This document shows positions 1 through 12,679 of a stretch of 64,000 nucleotides of DNA, piece by piece (the first letter of the stretch is position 1; every line of letters begins with the position of its first letter). The position numbers and the translations under genes are program-made. Source of the stretch: Effrenium voratum (lineage: Eukaryota > Sar > Dinophyceae > Suessiales > Symbiodiniaceae). Under the pieces are notes generated by a model, which had not been told where the DNA came from, made no database searches, and worked only from the letters and a program-made list of their open reading frames with translations. The DNA lies in contig CAUJNA010003314.1 in NCBI GenBank assembly GCA_963377175.1, positions 415,001 to 479,000 of the forward strand, read 5' to 3'.

Positions 1-1290
1 GAGCAGCCTTACCCCTTGGCCACTCTAATGAAAGGGATGACACAGGGCGCACTCAACAAATTATTATCAGGCTGGGGGGATGTGGCGCCTTACCAAATTC
101 TCATGTGTGACACCCGTGTTGACCTTGCAGGCAAAATGAGTTTGAGTTCTTTCGATTTTCCAAGCACAGCAGCGCCCAATTACATGCTGCGAGAGGTGTT
201 TGATGGAAGCTGTAATATCTTGGTTGTCTGAACAAATCCCTGGACCTGATGAACCTTCCTGCTTTCCAATGAACAAGGCAATGGAAGACTGGTTTTTAAA
301 GCGCCAGCTGTTCGCTTATAGACGTTTCAATTGTTTCTCCGTGTCTTGCTGCGCTGCTGCACGCTCAGGTCTGTTGACACGCTCCTTCTGCCAGACACAA
401 AAAGAGACGAGGGCCAGGGCTGACCTGGTGCTGTGGCCGAAACGCTGTCTTTTGGTACAATGCTTGGTAGCAGTTTCAACAGCAATGACCTCAGAAGCAA
501 CGACCAAACGAGCAAAGACGTGACCAGCTGAGCTGGATAAACACCCGTGAGAAAACTGGGTCTGGCCTGTCAACTGAGCAGGTCAGAAAAATGGTTGTGT
601 TCGAAAATATCACTTCGATGCCGAAGCGATTGAACAGTGCTGTGAGTTGGAGTACGTATTTCTTGAACCTGGGCCAGGACATGAAGATAGTCATTCTCCT
701 TTGCGAGTCAGACATGTTTGGGTTGCCGCGTATCTGCACGATCAAAAGAGTTGCAACTGCGTTCTAATTTTCGGGGCCTGCGGCCCCCAGCCGGCTACGC
801 CTCTTTGAAGTTATGCCATTGCTATGAGAAACGTGTGAGAAACGTATCCTGTGCTATGATATGGCTGGTTAGGTTATGCATGTTGCCCACCCCAACCCCA
901 GATAATGCCGGGGATGCCGGCTTTCTGGGCCCCAGCCGGGCCAACCCAGAAGGCTGACATGGGGTCGCGAGCGCGCGCCCGAGGGTGCAGAAAGAGCAGC
1001 GTTTTGTGGCTGGGGTCGCGCGCGCGCGCCAGAAGGCCCGAAAGCCAACGGGAAAAAAGCAAGGACCGCGCAGCACGCGAGCCAGCCACAGCAAAAGCAA
1101 AACGGACAGAACAACAGCCCACCGCTCAGCACAGCAGTTTTTGACGGTATTTACAGCGTTTTGTAGAGCGAGGGCCCAGCGTCGCCGGCATGCCCGGCAG
1201 CGCTTGGCGCCAAAATGCGCGAAAATGAGCCTTGCTAATATCCCTCCGACACCTTCAAAAAACAGTGCTTCATGGGTTGGGAGGCTTTTT
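1..1290. other. No supported gene
   Basis: Short open frames occur on both strands but none has a recognisable domain or composition that stands out. Around 960-1030 there are alternating GCGC runs. I see no RNA gene or repeat of note here. Confidence 0.4.
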
Positions 1291-1292
1291 GG

Positions 1293-1764
1293 AAGGAAGT
1301 CTTGATGATGCAGACCAAGCCCCGCTGAAGCATCACCCAGGCCCAACCCCAGACCCTGATGATGTCAGCCACATGGCCTGCATATGCAAGCCCGAGCTGG
1401 TGATGCAGAGCCCACTCAGGCGACGCATCACGACCAAGTAATGAGGGTCGGCGGCGCACGGGTGCCTGCCCCTATAGTCCGGCTACGCCTCCTTGGGGTA
1501 GCATGTCGCCGCTAGGCAATTGGCCTGCTAGCTTTAGCTATAGGGGCTACACCCTGGTGCCGCCGACCCTCGCCACTAGGTCGTGATGCGCGGCCTAAAT
1601 CCGGCACCTCTGCATCACCAGCTCGGGCATGCGGTTTTGCTTGACTGTGGGAAACCCTCGCGAAACATGGGTTTAGGCCATGTGGCTGACATCGTCAGGG
1701 TCTGGGGTTGGGCCTGGGTGATGCTTCAGCGGGGCTTGGTCTGCATCATCAAGACTTCCTTCTT
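1293..1764. repeat. Foldback (inverted) repeat, arms of about 185 and 227 bp
   Basis: The stretch 1293-1477 is repeated in reverse complement at 1538-1764 around a loop of about 60 bp. The outer parts match almost perfectly over about 90 bp (from the AAGGAAGTCTTGATGATGCA end inwards). The middle is more diverged, with one arm longer, and the inner end again matches through GAGGGTCGGCGGC to CCCTATAG. The right arm runs directly into the first 18S rRNA fragment at 1761. It could be a small non-autonomous element; no target-site duplication was identified. Confidence 0.8.
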
Positions 1765-1801
1765 TGAGACAAGCATGCGACTACTGGCAGGATCAACCAG
1801 G
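1761..1801 (-). pseudogene. 18S rRNA 5'-end fragment, copy 1
   Basis: Read on the minus strand this is 41 nt beginning CCTGGTTGATCCTGCCAGTA, the near-universal start of eukaryotic small-subunit rRNA. It continues through the GCTTGTCTCAAAGA segment and then stops. There are about two mismatches (the usual TCATATGC reads TCGCATGC). Only the first 41 nt are present, so it is a relic or a captured piece rather than a gene. Confidence 0.85.
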
Positions 1802-3335
1802 CTTGTCCATTATTGTGACGCATCCTCAGCATCACCAGCAGTCATCATGATAAGCGTGTCCACGCATCTGTTGCATTTGAACTAGGATGATAATCATCAT
1901 GACGCATCCTCAGCATCGCCAGCAGTCATCATGATAATCATGACTACGCATCTTGTGCATTTCAACTCGGCTGATAGTCAGCAATCATCATGATAATCAT
2001 GTCCATGCATCTTATCTCCAATCCGATGATAATCATCATGACGCATCCTCTGCATCGCCAGCAGTCATCATGGTAATGATGACTACGCATCCTCTGCATC
2101 ACCAATAGTGTCTAACACCACACTTGATTGAAATGTGCGGTGTGGAATATAGAAAGAGACGGCGATGATTACGATGATGAGGATGATGATAATGTGATGA
2201 GGATGTGATGAGAACCATCACTAGCACTCGTCCCCAACATCAGTGATGATGATAGGCATTATCGTGCGTCCTCTGCATCACCAACAGTCACAATGATTAT
2301 CATGACTACGCATTCTCTGCATCTCCAATCGGATCTGACGTAGTGATGGTGATAAGCATCATCATGCATCCTCTGCATCACCAACCCCAAAATCAGTGAT
2401 GATGATAAGCATCACCGTGCATCATCTGCGGCACCAACAGTCATCCATGACTACGCATCCTCTGCATCTCCAATCGAGTCTGACGTAGCGTTTGACACGT
2501 GTATGAAAAAGAGAAGGACGATAATGATGATGATGGTGCTGTGATGATGATGTGATGATAATGTGATGAGAATCATGAGTAACGCTTGTCCCCAACATCA
2601 GTGACGATGATAAGCATCATCGTGCATGCTCTGCATCACCAACAGTCATGTTGATAAACAGGACTACGCACCGTCCACATCTCCAATCGGGTCTAACGAA
2701 ACGTTGGAAACGTGTGTGAAAAAGAGAAGGACGAAAATGATGATGATGATGTGATGATGATATGATGAGAATCATCACTAGCGCTCGTCAGTGATGATGA
2801 TAAGCATCATCGTGCATCCTCTGCATCACCAACAGTCATGATGATAATCATGACTACGCATCCTCTGCGTCTCCAGTCAGCTCTAACGGGACCACCAGCA
2901 GTCATGATGATTCACCAGCAACAAATCCGACGAATCAGACCACTTGCGGAATGGGTCGGATGCACCGGCCACGCATCGCCAACATCGAATCATCACTAGC
3001 GCTTGTCCCCAACATCAGTGATGATGATAAGCATCATCGTGCATCCTCTGCATCGCCAACAGTCACGATGATAATCATGATGCGATGATGCTATGATGAG
3101 AATCATCACTAACGCTCGTCAGTGATGATGATAAGCATCATCGTGCATCCTCAGCACCACCAGCAGTCATGATGATAATCATGACTACGCATCCTCTGCA
3201 TCACCAATGGTGTCTAACGTCACAATTGAAATGCACAGTATAGAAAGAGGTGCTGATGACTGCGATGATGATGATGACGAGATTGATGACGAATCGAACC
3301 ATCAGCATCAAGACGCATCCTGAGCATCGCGCGGA

Positions 3336-3381
3336 CTTAATCTTTGAGACAAGCATACGACTACTGGCAGGATCAACCAGG
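3336..3381 (-). pseudogene. 18S rRNA 5'-end fragment, copy 2
   Basis: This 46-nt minus-strand match covers the first bases of 18S rRNA through CTCAAAGATTAAG, five bases further than copy 1, with a single mismatch (TCGTATGC for TCATATGC). It heads the second ~1.6-kb unit in the same position and orientation as copy 1. Confidence 0.88.
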
Positions 3382-4917
3382 CTTGTCCATGATTGTTGAG
3401 GTGACGCATCCTCAGCATCACCAGCAGTCATCATGATAAGCTTGTCCGCGCATCTGTTGCATTTCAACTAGGATGATAATCATCATGACGCATCCTCAGC
3501 ATCGCCAGCAGTCATCATGATAATTATGACTACACACCTTGTGCATTTCCACTCGGCTGATAATCCATGACGCATCCTGATCATCACCAGCAATCATCAT
3601 GATAATCATGTCCATGCGTCTTATCTCCAATCGGATGATAACCATCATGACGCATCCTCTGCATCGCCAGCAGTCATCATGATAATCATGACTACGCATC
3701 CTCTGCATCACCAATAGTGTCTAACACCGCACTTGAAATGTGCGGTATAGAATATAGAAAGAGACGGTGATGCTTACGATGATGAGGATGATGATAATGT
3801 GATGAGGATGTGATGAGAATCATCACTAGCACTCGTCCCCAACATCAGTGATGATGATAGGCATTATCGTGCGTCCTCTGCATCACCAACAGTCACAATG
3901 ATTATCATGACTACGCATTATCTGCATCTCCAATCGGATCTAACGTAGTGGTGGTGATAAGCATCATCATGCGTCCTCTGCATCACCAACCCCAAAATCA
4001 GTGATGATGAGAAGGATCATCGTGCATCATCTGCGGCACCAACAGTCATGATAATAACCATGACTACGCATCCTCTCGCATCTCCAATCGAGTCTGACGT
4101 AGCGTTTGACACGTGTGTGAAAAAAGAGAAGGACGATAATGATGATGATGCTGTGATGATGATGTGATGATAATGTGATTAACGCTTGTCCCCAACATCA
4201 GTGACGATGACAAGCATCATCGTGCATGCTCTGCATCACCAACAGTCATGATGATAAACAGGACTACGCACCGTCCACATCTCCAATCGGGTCTAACGAA
4301 ACGTTGGAAACGTGTGTGAAAAAGAGAAGGACGAAAATGATGATGATGATGTGATGATGATATGATGAGAATCATCACCAGCGCTCGTCAGTGATGATGA
4401 TAAGCATCATCGTGCATCCTCTGCATCACCAACAGTCATGATGATAATCATGACTACGCATCCTCTGCATCTCCAGTCAGCTCTAACGGGACCACCAGCA
4501 GTCATGATGATTCACCAGCAACAAATCCGACGAATCAGACCACTTGCGGAATGGGTCGGACGCACCGGCCACGCATCGCCAGCATCGAATCATCACTAGC
4601 GCTTGTCCCCAACATCAGTGATGATGATAAGCATCATCGTGCATCCTCTGCATCGCCAACAGTCATGATTATAATCATGATGTGACGATGCTACGATGAG
4701 AATCATCACTAACGCTCGTCAGTGATGATGATAAGCATCACCGTACATCCTCTGCATCACCAACACTCATAATGATAATCATGACTACGCATCCTCTGCA
4801 TCTCCAGTCGGCTCTAACGGGACCACCAGCAGTCATGATGATTCACCAGCATTACAAACCCGACGAATCAGTCCACTTGCGGAAATACTTTCTCCAGTTG
4901 CAGCCGCGTCCAGCCTT

Positions 4918-4957
4918 TGATATATATATATATATGTATATACACATATATATATAA
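4918..4957. repeat. AT microsatellite
   Basis: Alternating TA run interrupted by GTATATACACA, just beyond the GATGAT-rich repeats. From here to 5500 I see no gene. Confidence 0.8.
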
Positions 4958-5501
4958 GAGATAGTCGTGACCATCATCATCATTACGCATCCCCAGCAGC
5001 GCCAGGAACGATGGCATCTGTAGCAGTGATGATGATCATCGATCACCCTTCCCACGCGAACAAGGAAAATGGCAAGCGAAAGTTGCCACCTAATCGTGTC
5101 AAAACGGTGCTGCGTCTTATGAGCTGCACAGGTGCACTGATTTGAAAAGTAAGAACCGCGGTGTCCTTGTGAAACTATCGACTCGCGCGCGTGAGCCCAG
5201 ATTGTTTTGCAGGCGATGAAGTTTGGACTCTCCTGGCAATATCCCGAAGCGAACCCTTTCATGACACAAAAACAACAGCTTGGCTAGATTTAATACGCAT
5301 GCTCTTATAATGGGTCAAAACCTGCACGGGTGACCGCGCGGGTGGGAAGCACGTGCGTACGGACGTATGTATGGACACGCAATATCGCAACTGGCATGGT
5401 CTGGCAGGCAACGAGGTCAAAAAGAGCTGACCTTGTGAGGATGCCGATTGGTTGATTGTAACGTCGTGTCCTTGTGGCCTTCAGCGCAGCTGCTTGTTGT
5501 A

Positions 5502-6125
5502 CTAGCCCTTGCTGTAGCTACTTTCGGATGAGGGCTCCCCATTGCTTGTCATAATTTCGCCATCCCCCACAGTCGTAGGCCTTGTAGCAGTCCGGCTGCG
5601 GGCGTACTGCTCTTGCTGCCTTTGCTGACTGATCTTCTTCTGCTTGCTCTTACCATGAGGGGCGCACGCCAGTCGCCGTTGCTCCCTGCGTTCATGAGCA
5701 TCTCGTTGGTGGTGCGCTTGTGACGTTCTGCACAGAGGATACCTGATAATCGCCGCCGACGATAGTTGGGTTGTCTTCGAACCCCCTCTTTCGGTCTTCA
5801 CCAATGTGTTCTTCTTCTTGGCTTGTGGATAATTTGCAGGAGAACAGGAGGAGTCCAAACTGTTAGTTGTCCATCAAGTCAAAGATGTTCCAGGCCTCCT
5901 GCGTGATCTGAACGGCTGCGAGGAGTCCATGTCTGGGCGGTAGACCTGTTGCTGCTTCGGTACGGTGAGCGCGTCGCAATTGATATTCGAGAACCAGTGG
6001 AAGGATGTGTTTTCCCATCCTCCACTGCATTTGTTTTTTCCAGCGTAAGTTGGATGGATGTGGAATTCTCGTCGCGAAGGGTATACCTGCTTAGTGAGCA
6101 ACTTGGCCGTGGGCTTCTCATCCAA
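5502..6125 (-). CDS. Hypothetical frames, possible broken gene
   Basis: Two adjacent minus-strand frames (5874-6125, 83 aa; 5502-5858, 118 aa) lie close together. The second is rich in S, T, K, R and Q with no hydrophobic core. They may be parts of one decayed gene, because the stop between them is short and both have a similar low-complexity polar composition. No domain was recognised. The start codon cannot be fixed. Confidence 0.15.
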
Positions 6126-6129
6126 AACT

Positions 6130-7600
6130 AGTGGGCTTCCGTCCAGCTTCTGAGCATGGGCGACAACACCTGAACTTGCTCAAATACTCGGTGCGGTTTC
6201 CGGAAAGAAATTAATGTTTGATGGATCAGTTGTACTGAGAGGCCCTGGTGTATGTATTCCTGGTATTGGTACACGTGGGGTGAAGTGCATCGAGCGCCCT
6301 TTTTCTACTGCGTCTACTGCGAATGCATGTGTGAAAGGCGATTGCTGTAAGGCCAATGGTCTGGAACAGAGAACATGGGGCAACTTACTGCAGAACTTGC
6401 TACTGTGGCAAGCCCCATCGCAGGCTCCAGCAAGGCCCCTGGCTATGAGGAGCGGGCGCGGCAACGAGGGTTGAGCCACCAGACCAGGAGGCGTGTTGCT
6501 GATATTAGACTACAACAATAATGTGTTTCTGCCCACCCTTATGTGTTTGTGTACGTTTTTGTGTATATATATATATATGTACCCCCTTGAAACACTCAGG
6601 TTGGAACTCAGGTTTTGTCCCAGACAGGGAGGGGGGGACTCTGAACTGAACCTAAATGCACAGCCCAACCACGCAAAGGTCAAGCTCTACGTTCAAAAGG
6701 AGCATAGTTCAACAGCTTGAGAGTCACTTTGGCGTGCGGGAAGCGTACTTAAAGTCACATAGGAGAATGCGAAGTGCACTTTGGCAGCCCGCCTCAAAAA
6801 GCACAACTTCTCAGCAAAAGAGTAGCACGCGAAGCGTGCTTTGGCAGCTGCATCGTGCCTGTAGCCGCTCTGTTATGTGGTTTCATTTTTTTCACAAGGA
6901 GTTCAAACAAATCACCCACCCACTTCGCGGAGAGGAACTCCAGTCTTTGTCCATACCAGCTGTTGTCATGGCCAGTTCAAACTGGAACCAAGCTCAATTT
7001 TATAATGGTTGCTGCTTCTATCTCCGTGCGGTTTTAGAACATCCTCAATTGTGGCCCGTAAAAGCTAGACAGTGTTTCTTGACTGCTTGAGGTTTTCCCA
7101 CCTGCATTCAAGATTGAAGCTCTCTCAGATTTTGTCTTTTTGAGAATCGTCCAGCCTGGCCAGCTCTCAAGCCCCCAAAAGACTGTAAAGCTTTCAATAA
7201 ACACGTTTCCCCCGTCGCAAAACGCAGGCGGTCACATTCACAATGCGGGCAGAAAGCACACTTCACATTCACTGTTTACAGCAAATTTCATTTGTTGAAC
7301 AACAACCTGAGTGTGCCACATATATAGTATATATATATATACACGCATCTGTATACGCGTGTATGACCTGTTCACCATGGACTTGTAGGGTTTGTAAGCC
7401 GCAGGTTGTGGGTTTTGCCCACGAAACATTTACCACGAAAAGACAACAAACACATATCTCTCACGCAGGAAAGGACACTCTATCCGCAAGAAGGGATGCC
7501 CCTTGGTCTCATCCCTAAAAGCAATTTGCCCGGCGGTCAAAAAGTAAGACAGGAACCCACGCAAGCAACATGAAAGTAGCCTCATCAGATGCATGCGTGT
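6130..7600. other. No supported gene; two AT microsatellites
   Basis: Contains short TA runs near 6565-6580 and 7320-7342. The open frames here (up to 144 aa) look like chance frames. Confidence 0.4.
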
Positions 7601-8290
7601 GCTCTTCAAAAGCAAGCCTGCAAGACCTCTGAAAGAATTTCTTCTAACGTTTCTGCAAAATCCTGGGCAAGACCTTTGGGACAGGGTCTCTTGATAGCGT
7701 GTCTTGGCAACATCTTCTGGATGTCTCGGAGCGAAAGCTTGGCAGGTCCTGCGCAAGATCTGTTGGTTGGATCTCTACGCAGGACCAGCGAAGACATCTG
7801 TGGATCTCTGTGCAAGATCTCTTTATAGGAGATGATACACCCTGCGCAAGTGTTCTGTTCAAGACCTGTAGAGACCATGCTCTGCAAGACCTGTTGCAAG
7901 GAAATCTTTGCAGGCGCCGTGCAAGACCTAAAGCGTGTTAAGATATGTGCAAGATGTTTGGGAAGGATGTCCTGGTAGGCAAGATGTGCGCACAGAATCC
8001 CTGAGAGGGTCTGCGCGAGACCTATTGACGAAGTATCTATGGGGGATCTTTGCAGGATCTCGCTGCGCAAGATGTCTGGGTAGGGGTACAATTCTCTGTT
8101 CAACATCTGTAGCGAGCATCCTCTGCAAGATCGCTTGAAGTTTCTGCGCAAGAGCTCTATCCCTATGAAGGACCGGCACAAGGTGTCTCGTGGAGGGTTT
8201 TACAGGGTCTCATGTCTGGATAGGTCCTCTTGATAGTACCTCTTGGCAAGATTTGTGCGCAGGAGCCATGAGAGGGTCCTATACATATAT
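7600..8290. repeat. Degenerate short-motif repeat region
   Basis: Variants of GCAAGATCT / GCAAGACCTGT / GCGCAAGA occur every few tens of bases across this block, with spacing too irregular for a clean period. It looks like an old eroded minisatellite. Overlapping open frames here follow the repeat and are not taken as genes. Confidence 0.55.
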
Positions 8291-8429
8291 TGCTGTTTTC
8301 TGGGCAAGAGTATCTTTGCGGCCCTGTGCTTCGACGTTTGAACCTTGCACCGTGCCATAGCTAGGGCCGAGTCGAAGACGGAACGAGAGTCCCGGACTGT
8401 GATTAGCCGCGCTCGGACACACATTAAAC

Positions 8430-8960
8430 CGTCTGACACTGTGTGCAGACAACGAGGGGTTGCGCCGCGCCACAACAAGGGCGATCCGACCCACGAAAGT
8501 CCGCAGAAGGTTCACTAGCTTTTGCTGTTCAGCATTCGCACCGTGCCGCAGCACGCGCGGTCCGACGCTCCCAAAGTCCGCAGAGGTTCGCTTTCGATGT
8601 TGGACGTTTGCCTGCGCCGCAGTTAGAGCGATGCGACCCACCCAAAGTCCGCAGCAGAGGGTTCACGGTAGATGTTCAAATGCGCGCCGCGCCGCACCGA
8701 ATGTGACCCGACCCGCCCAAAGCCCGCAGAGGGTTCACTTTTGATGTTCCGAACTCGCACCGCCCCACAGCCAGAGCAATCCGACCCGCCCGAAGTCAGC
8801 AAAGGGTTGGTCCAGTTGCGCTGCAAAAAATTCGCGCCGCTCCATAGCAAGAGCGACCCGACCCGCCCAAAGCCCGCATAGGGTTCGCTTTCGTCCCACA
8901 CAGGGTTCACAGCGACGGCAGTTCAACGCGCCCTCAAGTCCGCAGAGCGATGGTTGCGAG
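8430..8960. repeat. Minisatellite, about 74-bp period, ~7 copies
   Basis: The motif GTCCGCAGAGGGTTCAC and variants recurs near 8501, 8577, 8648, 8724, 8798, 8871 and 8938 (spacing 67-76 bp). Each is preceded by a GCGATCCGACCCGCCC-like block and a CGCCGC(A)-like block. Frames on both strands stay open through it because the period is not a multiple of three and stop codons are rare; I do not consider them genes. Confidence 0.8.
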
Positions 8961-9705
8961 GTAAAAGATTCGAACCGTGCCACAGCGAGAGCGATTCAAC
9001 ACACCCAACATAATGCATCTCGAAGGCTCGTGCGAAGCAGTTGGCTTTTTGGCGCCCGCGTGCGGGTCATGCGCCAGTTCCCTTGTGAGATGCTCATGCG
9101 CATTTCGAGTGCGAAGGATTGCGCGAAGTGCTTGGACGAATTTGAAGCCTTTCGAGGGTGTCCTCTCGGCTTGGCGCGGAGCGAAGTCAGAGAACGCTTG
9201 ATGGTGAGATACGATTGTGCAGCAAATTCCACGAAAAATGGTCCGCGCCAAATCGCTTCCAACCGCTTTTTGTCCGGCCCAGAGCGAGCGCCCTAATCTC
9301 ACCCCCGGCGCTGTATCCTTAACGCAAGGACGCCCTAGTGTAGACACGTTGCTTGGGTAATCAACCTGCAATCTCCGAGTCCATATGTTTGCCCTTCCTG
9401 AAGGGTCAGCATTACTTGATCTTTCAGCCGTTGCGAAGTTTTTTGCACTTAGCACACCCGTGCCTCAGTGCTGGTTGATGGGACCTTAATCCTTCGCCTG
9501 TTACGACACTCTCTGATTCCCCCAAAACAGATGTCAAACTTTGGGAAGCAATGAGACGGAGAGGGTAATCAAAGGAAGTTTGCAAGAAACAGCGTGTTAC
9601 GGCAACTAATTGAAAGCTAGCTCTCTCAGACAGATGACAATTGAGCAAAAGCATGGCCTTGTGCGTGAGCTGGCGCCTCCGGAGAACAGCTTGGTCGCGG
9701 TGCGT
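8961..9705. other. No supported gene
   Basis: Open frames overlap on both strands (for example 8934-9455 minus) without recognisable domains. No RNA gene could be identified. Confidence 0.35.
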
Positions 9706-9710
9706 GGTCA

Positions 9711-10012
9711 GAGCGCGTTCGGAGCGATCTCGGAGCGCGTTCGGAGCGATCTCGGACCATGAGCGCGGACGCATTGGCACGGCAACGCGAAGGTGAATGC
9801 AATGATTTAGTTGCATGACAGGCTCAACACTTTCGCAAGGTGGCAGAATGCATGGCACGCGCAGCTCTTTTCCAAGGCCAAGCGCAGAGTGCATGGCAGG
9901 CGCAGCACTTTCACAAGGCCAGGCGCAGAATGCGTGGCAGGCGCATCAGTTTCGCAATGTACGGTGCAGATTTCGTGGCAGGGGCAGCACTTTCACAAGG
10001 TCAGGTAGGTTA
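9711..10012. repeat. 22-bp tandem duplication and ~42-bp minisatellite
   Basis: GAGCGCGTTCGGAGCGATCTCG is present twice back to back at 9711-9754. From about 9825 to 10012 a unit of about 42 bp (CAGCACTTTCACAAGG followed by GCAGAATGCATGGCAGGCG) is repeated roughly five times with substitutions. Confidence 0.75.
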
Positions 10013-10274
10013 GGTGCAGATAGATAGGTAGATAGATGGAGAGAGAGAGGTAGATAGATAGATGGATAGATAGGTAGATCGACAGAGATTTAGATAGATA
10101 GGAGACATAATAGATACATAGATAGATAGAAAGACAAGTGGATATCTAGATAGGTGGAGATAGACGGACGGGTGGACAGAGAGAAAGAAATACAGAGAGA
10201 TTTTGATAAACATGTAGATAGATAGATAGATAGATAGATCGATGCATAGAGAGAGAGAGAGAAACTAGATAGGT

Positions 10275-10315
<41 letters not shown>

Positions 10316-10620
10316 TAGATAGATAGATAGCCAGAGCAGACACGTAGAAAGATAGCAAGAAAGGAAGAAGCAACGGAAGATAGATCGATAGATAGACAGA
10401 TGCACACATCGGTTGGCGAATAGATAAAAAGGTTGAAGTTGTTAGATAGACAGGTCGATGGATAGATGGCGCTTTACACCGACACATAGAGAGGTCGACA
10501 GGAAAATCTATCCTCGATCGTTGGGGGCATGGGCAGATGAATTCATGGATCGGCAGGCAGATAGACAGATATATAGACTTGAGGGATAGATAGACTGGAG
10601 AGATTCCAATGCGCAACTAG
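10013..10620. repeat. GATA / GA microsatellite
   Basis: Interrupted GATA tetranucleotides dominate, with a pure GA run near 10280-10312 and GAGAGA tracts around 10040 and 10250. The minus-strand frames through it translate to LSIY-type low complexity and are artefacts. Confidence 0.92.
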
Positions 10621-11290
10621 ATGGAGCGCAGAGATACATAAGTAGCACGATCGTGCAGGTGTGCCCCGCCCCCCAGCAACTTGCAGAGGCAACACGCGGA
10701 GATGCTAGCGCGCGTGCAGACGCGGGGCCAACACAGGCTACCAACAAGCTGGGTCGCACTTCCTTTCTTTGTCAAGATGCCGTCGGAGCGCGGATCATGT
10801 GGATCCTGAGTGTCAAGGATAGCTTGCGTGTGTCACCTCAGCCGAGCCAAAAAGCGCGTGACCGAAGACGTCGTGGCAAGGGCGCCGCTGACCAAATGCG
10901 CCAAGCTCAAGGAAGCTCTGGCGTCTCCGGCCTTCAAAGCGTGACGCTGCCTGAGCCAAGTCCAACACTCTCAATCCGTAACACTCTCACAAATAAGCAA
11001 CTTTTTCTTCGCTCTTCGGTGTCCTTCACGCACGATCACCTTGCAGCCTGAGCCGAGACGCGGGGCGGTTGCGCTCGACATACTTCCACATGTTCGTCAC
11101 CTTCCCCGCTGCCGTTTGTATGTTTTGCTTGCGCGGCCTTGGGCTGGCTACACACACACACACACGCACACCTTCAAACCCGCACTCCCACACACACAAG
11201 CACTTGTTAGGCTTGGCGGCTCAGCCAGCCTCGCATTAAGCTTGTAAGGCATGGCTGACAAGCTTTACCGCTTCGAGGGTGCGTCGATGA
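10621..11290. other. Spacer with CA microsatellite; gene content uncertain
   Basis: A plus-strand open frame at 10653-11051 has no recognisable domain. A CA run lies at about 11150-11165. It may hold upstream exons of the gene that follows, but I see no firm support. Confidence 0.3.
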
Positions 11291-11294
11291 CAGC

Positions 11295-12677
11295 TTGCGC
11301 GCGCCGTCAGGCAGCTTGTGGCGCTTTCCTCCTGACCACGAGGAAAACGAGCGCGCCGGCGTCGGCGAAGCTTGCTGGGATGTCCTAGCGTCGGACGGCG
11401 TCCCGACGCAGCAACTTTACGAGCGTTTGAACGTCGCAAAAAGCCGACAGTGGATCATGCTGAGCAAGGAGCGGGTCGCCGTTCTCATGAGCGAGGCAGA
11501 CGCTCGCGAGGTTGCTTGTTGGGACTGCGCAGCTGCCAAGGCCCTCAGGCGAAGCCTGCGCAGGCCGCGTGGCTGCCGCAGCTCGCGCGCTACTTGTCGA
11601 CGCGCCTACGCGCGTGCCGGCTCAGGCTGCGCGGATCTCACTCGCTGCCCGCAACACCCAAGCCGCCTCTGGGGAAATTTATTGGTGGCAAAACAGTGGC
11701 CCAAACTATGAAGGATGGCGCTCCTTTGCGCCAGGCCTTCCAGCATGGCCAGTGCAAGGCCGGAAAGGCGTGCGCGCACCGCTGTGCAGCAGTGCTACGA
11801 GGAGCTTGGGTTTGCGGCCACAGGAGTGCAGGGCTGCGAAGCATCTTGACGGTGCCCTGGAAAGGGGCTTGAACCTTGGACCGAACATGTTCTGCAAAGC
11901 TTTCTTGTTTTGTGGGTGGCAGGTGCCACCCGTCGACTGGTCCCTGGACCCTGGCACGCTTTGGAGGAGTCGCTGCGGGAAGCAATCTTCACGGCGGCGG
12001 TCCTCGATTGCTCCACCAAGGCCAGGGCCAGGGAGACCCCGAGCAAGTTCTCAGATAAGTGCCCAGGCTCTCCTCCGTTGCGGTCTAGAGAGTACCGGCA
12101 AGCCTCCCAGGCCTCGATGCTAGAAACCAGCAGCGTGGCGCATCGAGGAAGGAGAATCCCGCCCACAGCACGCTCAACGACAGCGAGTTCCCGGTCCATG
12201 TGGTCTACGTCGGCCAGGGGCATCGCTCCCATCGCGCTCTCGGTTACAGCTTTCGTGCAGGGGCACACCTGCGCGGCCGACGACCGGCGCTTCAGGCATG
12301 CCACACCATTCAATCAGCGTTCCAGGTTTGTCGAGGTTTCCTTTTCATCATGGTATCCATGTACTTTGTCCTCAGCGAAGCGGCAAGCAGCAGCGGCCAC
12401 GGGGACCAAACAGACCACATAGGCTGCAGGCTCTCAAGGACCATCAGTATGGTTCCCCCAGCCGGACCCACTCCACGCTGCTGTCAGCCTTCGACGCTTT
12501 GGAGGCGGTGCCTTGGCGCAACCAAGGCGAGGTTCCCGTGGTTTTCACTTGGTCTTCCAAGAGGGTGACGCGCAGCTGAGGGAGGCGTTTGTGGCCATCA
12601 TTCCGCCGCAGGTCTATGAGGTGTGGGAGATCGGTGACCACAAGATAGCTCAGTTGGAGCTGTTCACGCGGTCATAA
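11295..12677 (+). pseudogene. Frame-broken dinoflagellate gene, possibly methyltransferase-like
   Basis: Coding character moves between frames: 11295-11500 (frame of the 138-aa ORF), 11512-11890, 11910-12060, then a final frame ending at the TAA at 12675-12677. The segment near 11890-12050 reads KAFLFCGW, then VDWSLDP, then, after a shift, LDCSTKARARE. I read this tentatively as a relative of the cytosine-methyltransferase-like domains found elsewhere in this window, with LDCST at the position of the catalytic-cysteine motif. The last exon-like piece (about 12543-12677) is clean, contains FVAIIPPQVYEVWEIGD, and gives a natural C-terminus. Introns may explain some shifts, but the density of breaks suggests decay. 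The full function is not recognised. Confidence 0.4.
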
Positions 12678-12679
12678 CT

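Larger units (their letters stand above)
1761..4905. repeat. Two tandem copies of a ~1.6-kb GATGAT-rich unit
   Basis: Landmarks recur at offsets of 1580-1610 bp: the 18S fragment (1761 and 3341), the block GTGTCTAACACC (about 2108 and 3717), and the block ATCCGACGAATCAGACCACT (about 2925 and 4525). Inside each unit are many short motifs such as GATGATAAGCATCATCG and CATGACTACGCATCCTCTGC, several self-complementary, plus internal sub-duplications. A shortened third pass of the inner motifs ends near 4905. No convincing coding sequence is present. It could be a satellite derived from ribosomal intergenic spacer, because each unit begins with the 18S end. Confidence 0.85.

Noticed and set aside
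10090..10616. Minus-strand ORFs of 105-156 aa with Ser/Leu/Tyr repeats
   Set aside because: Translations of the GATA/GA microsatellite.
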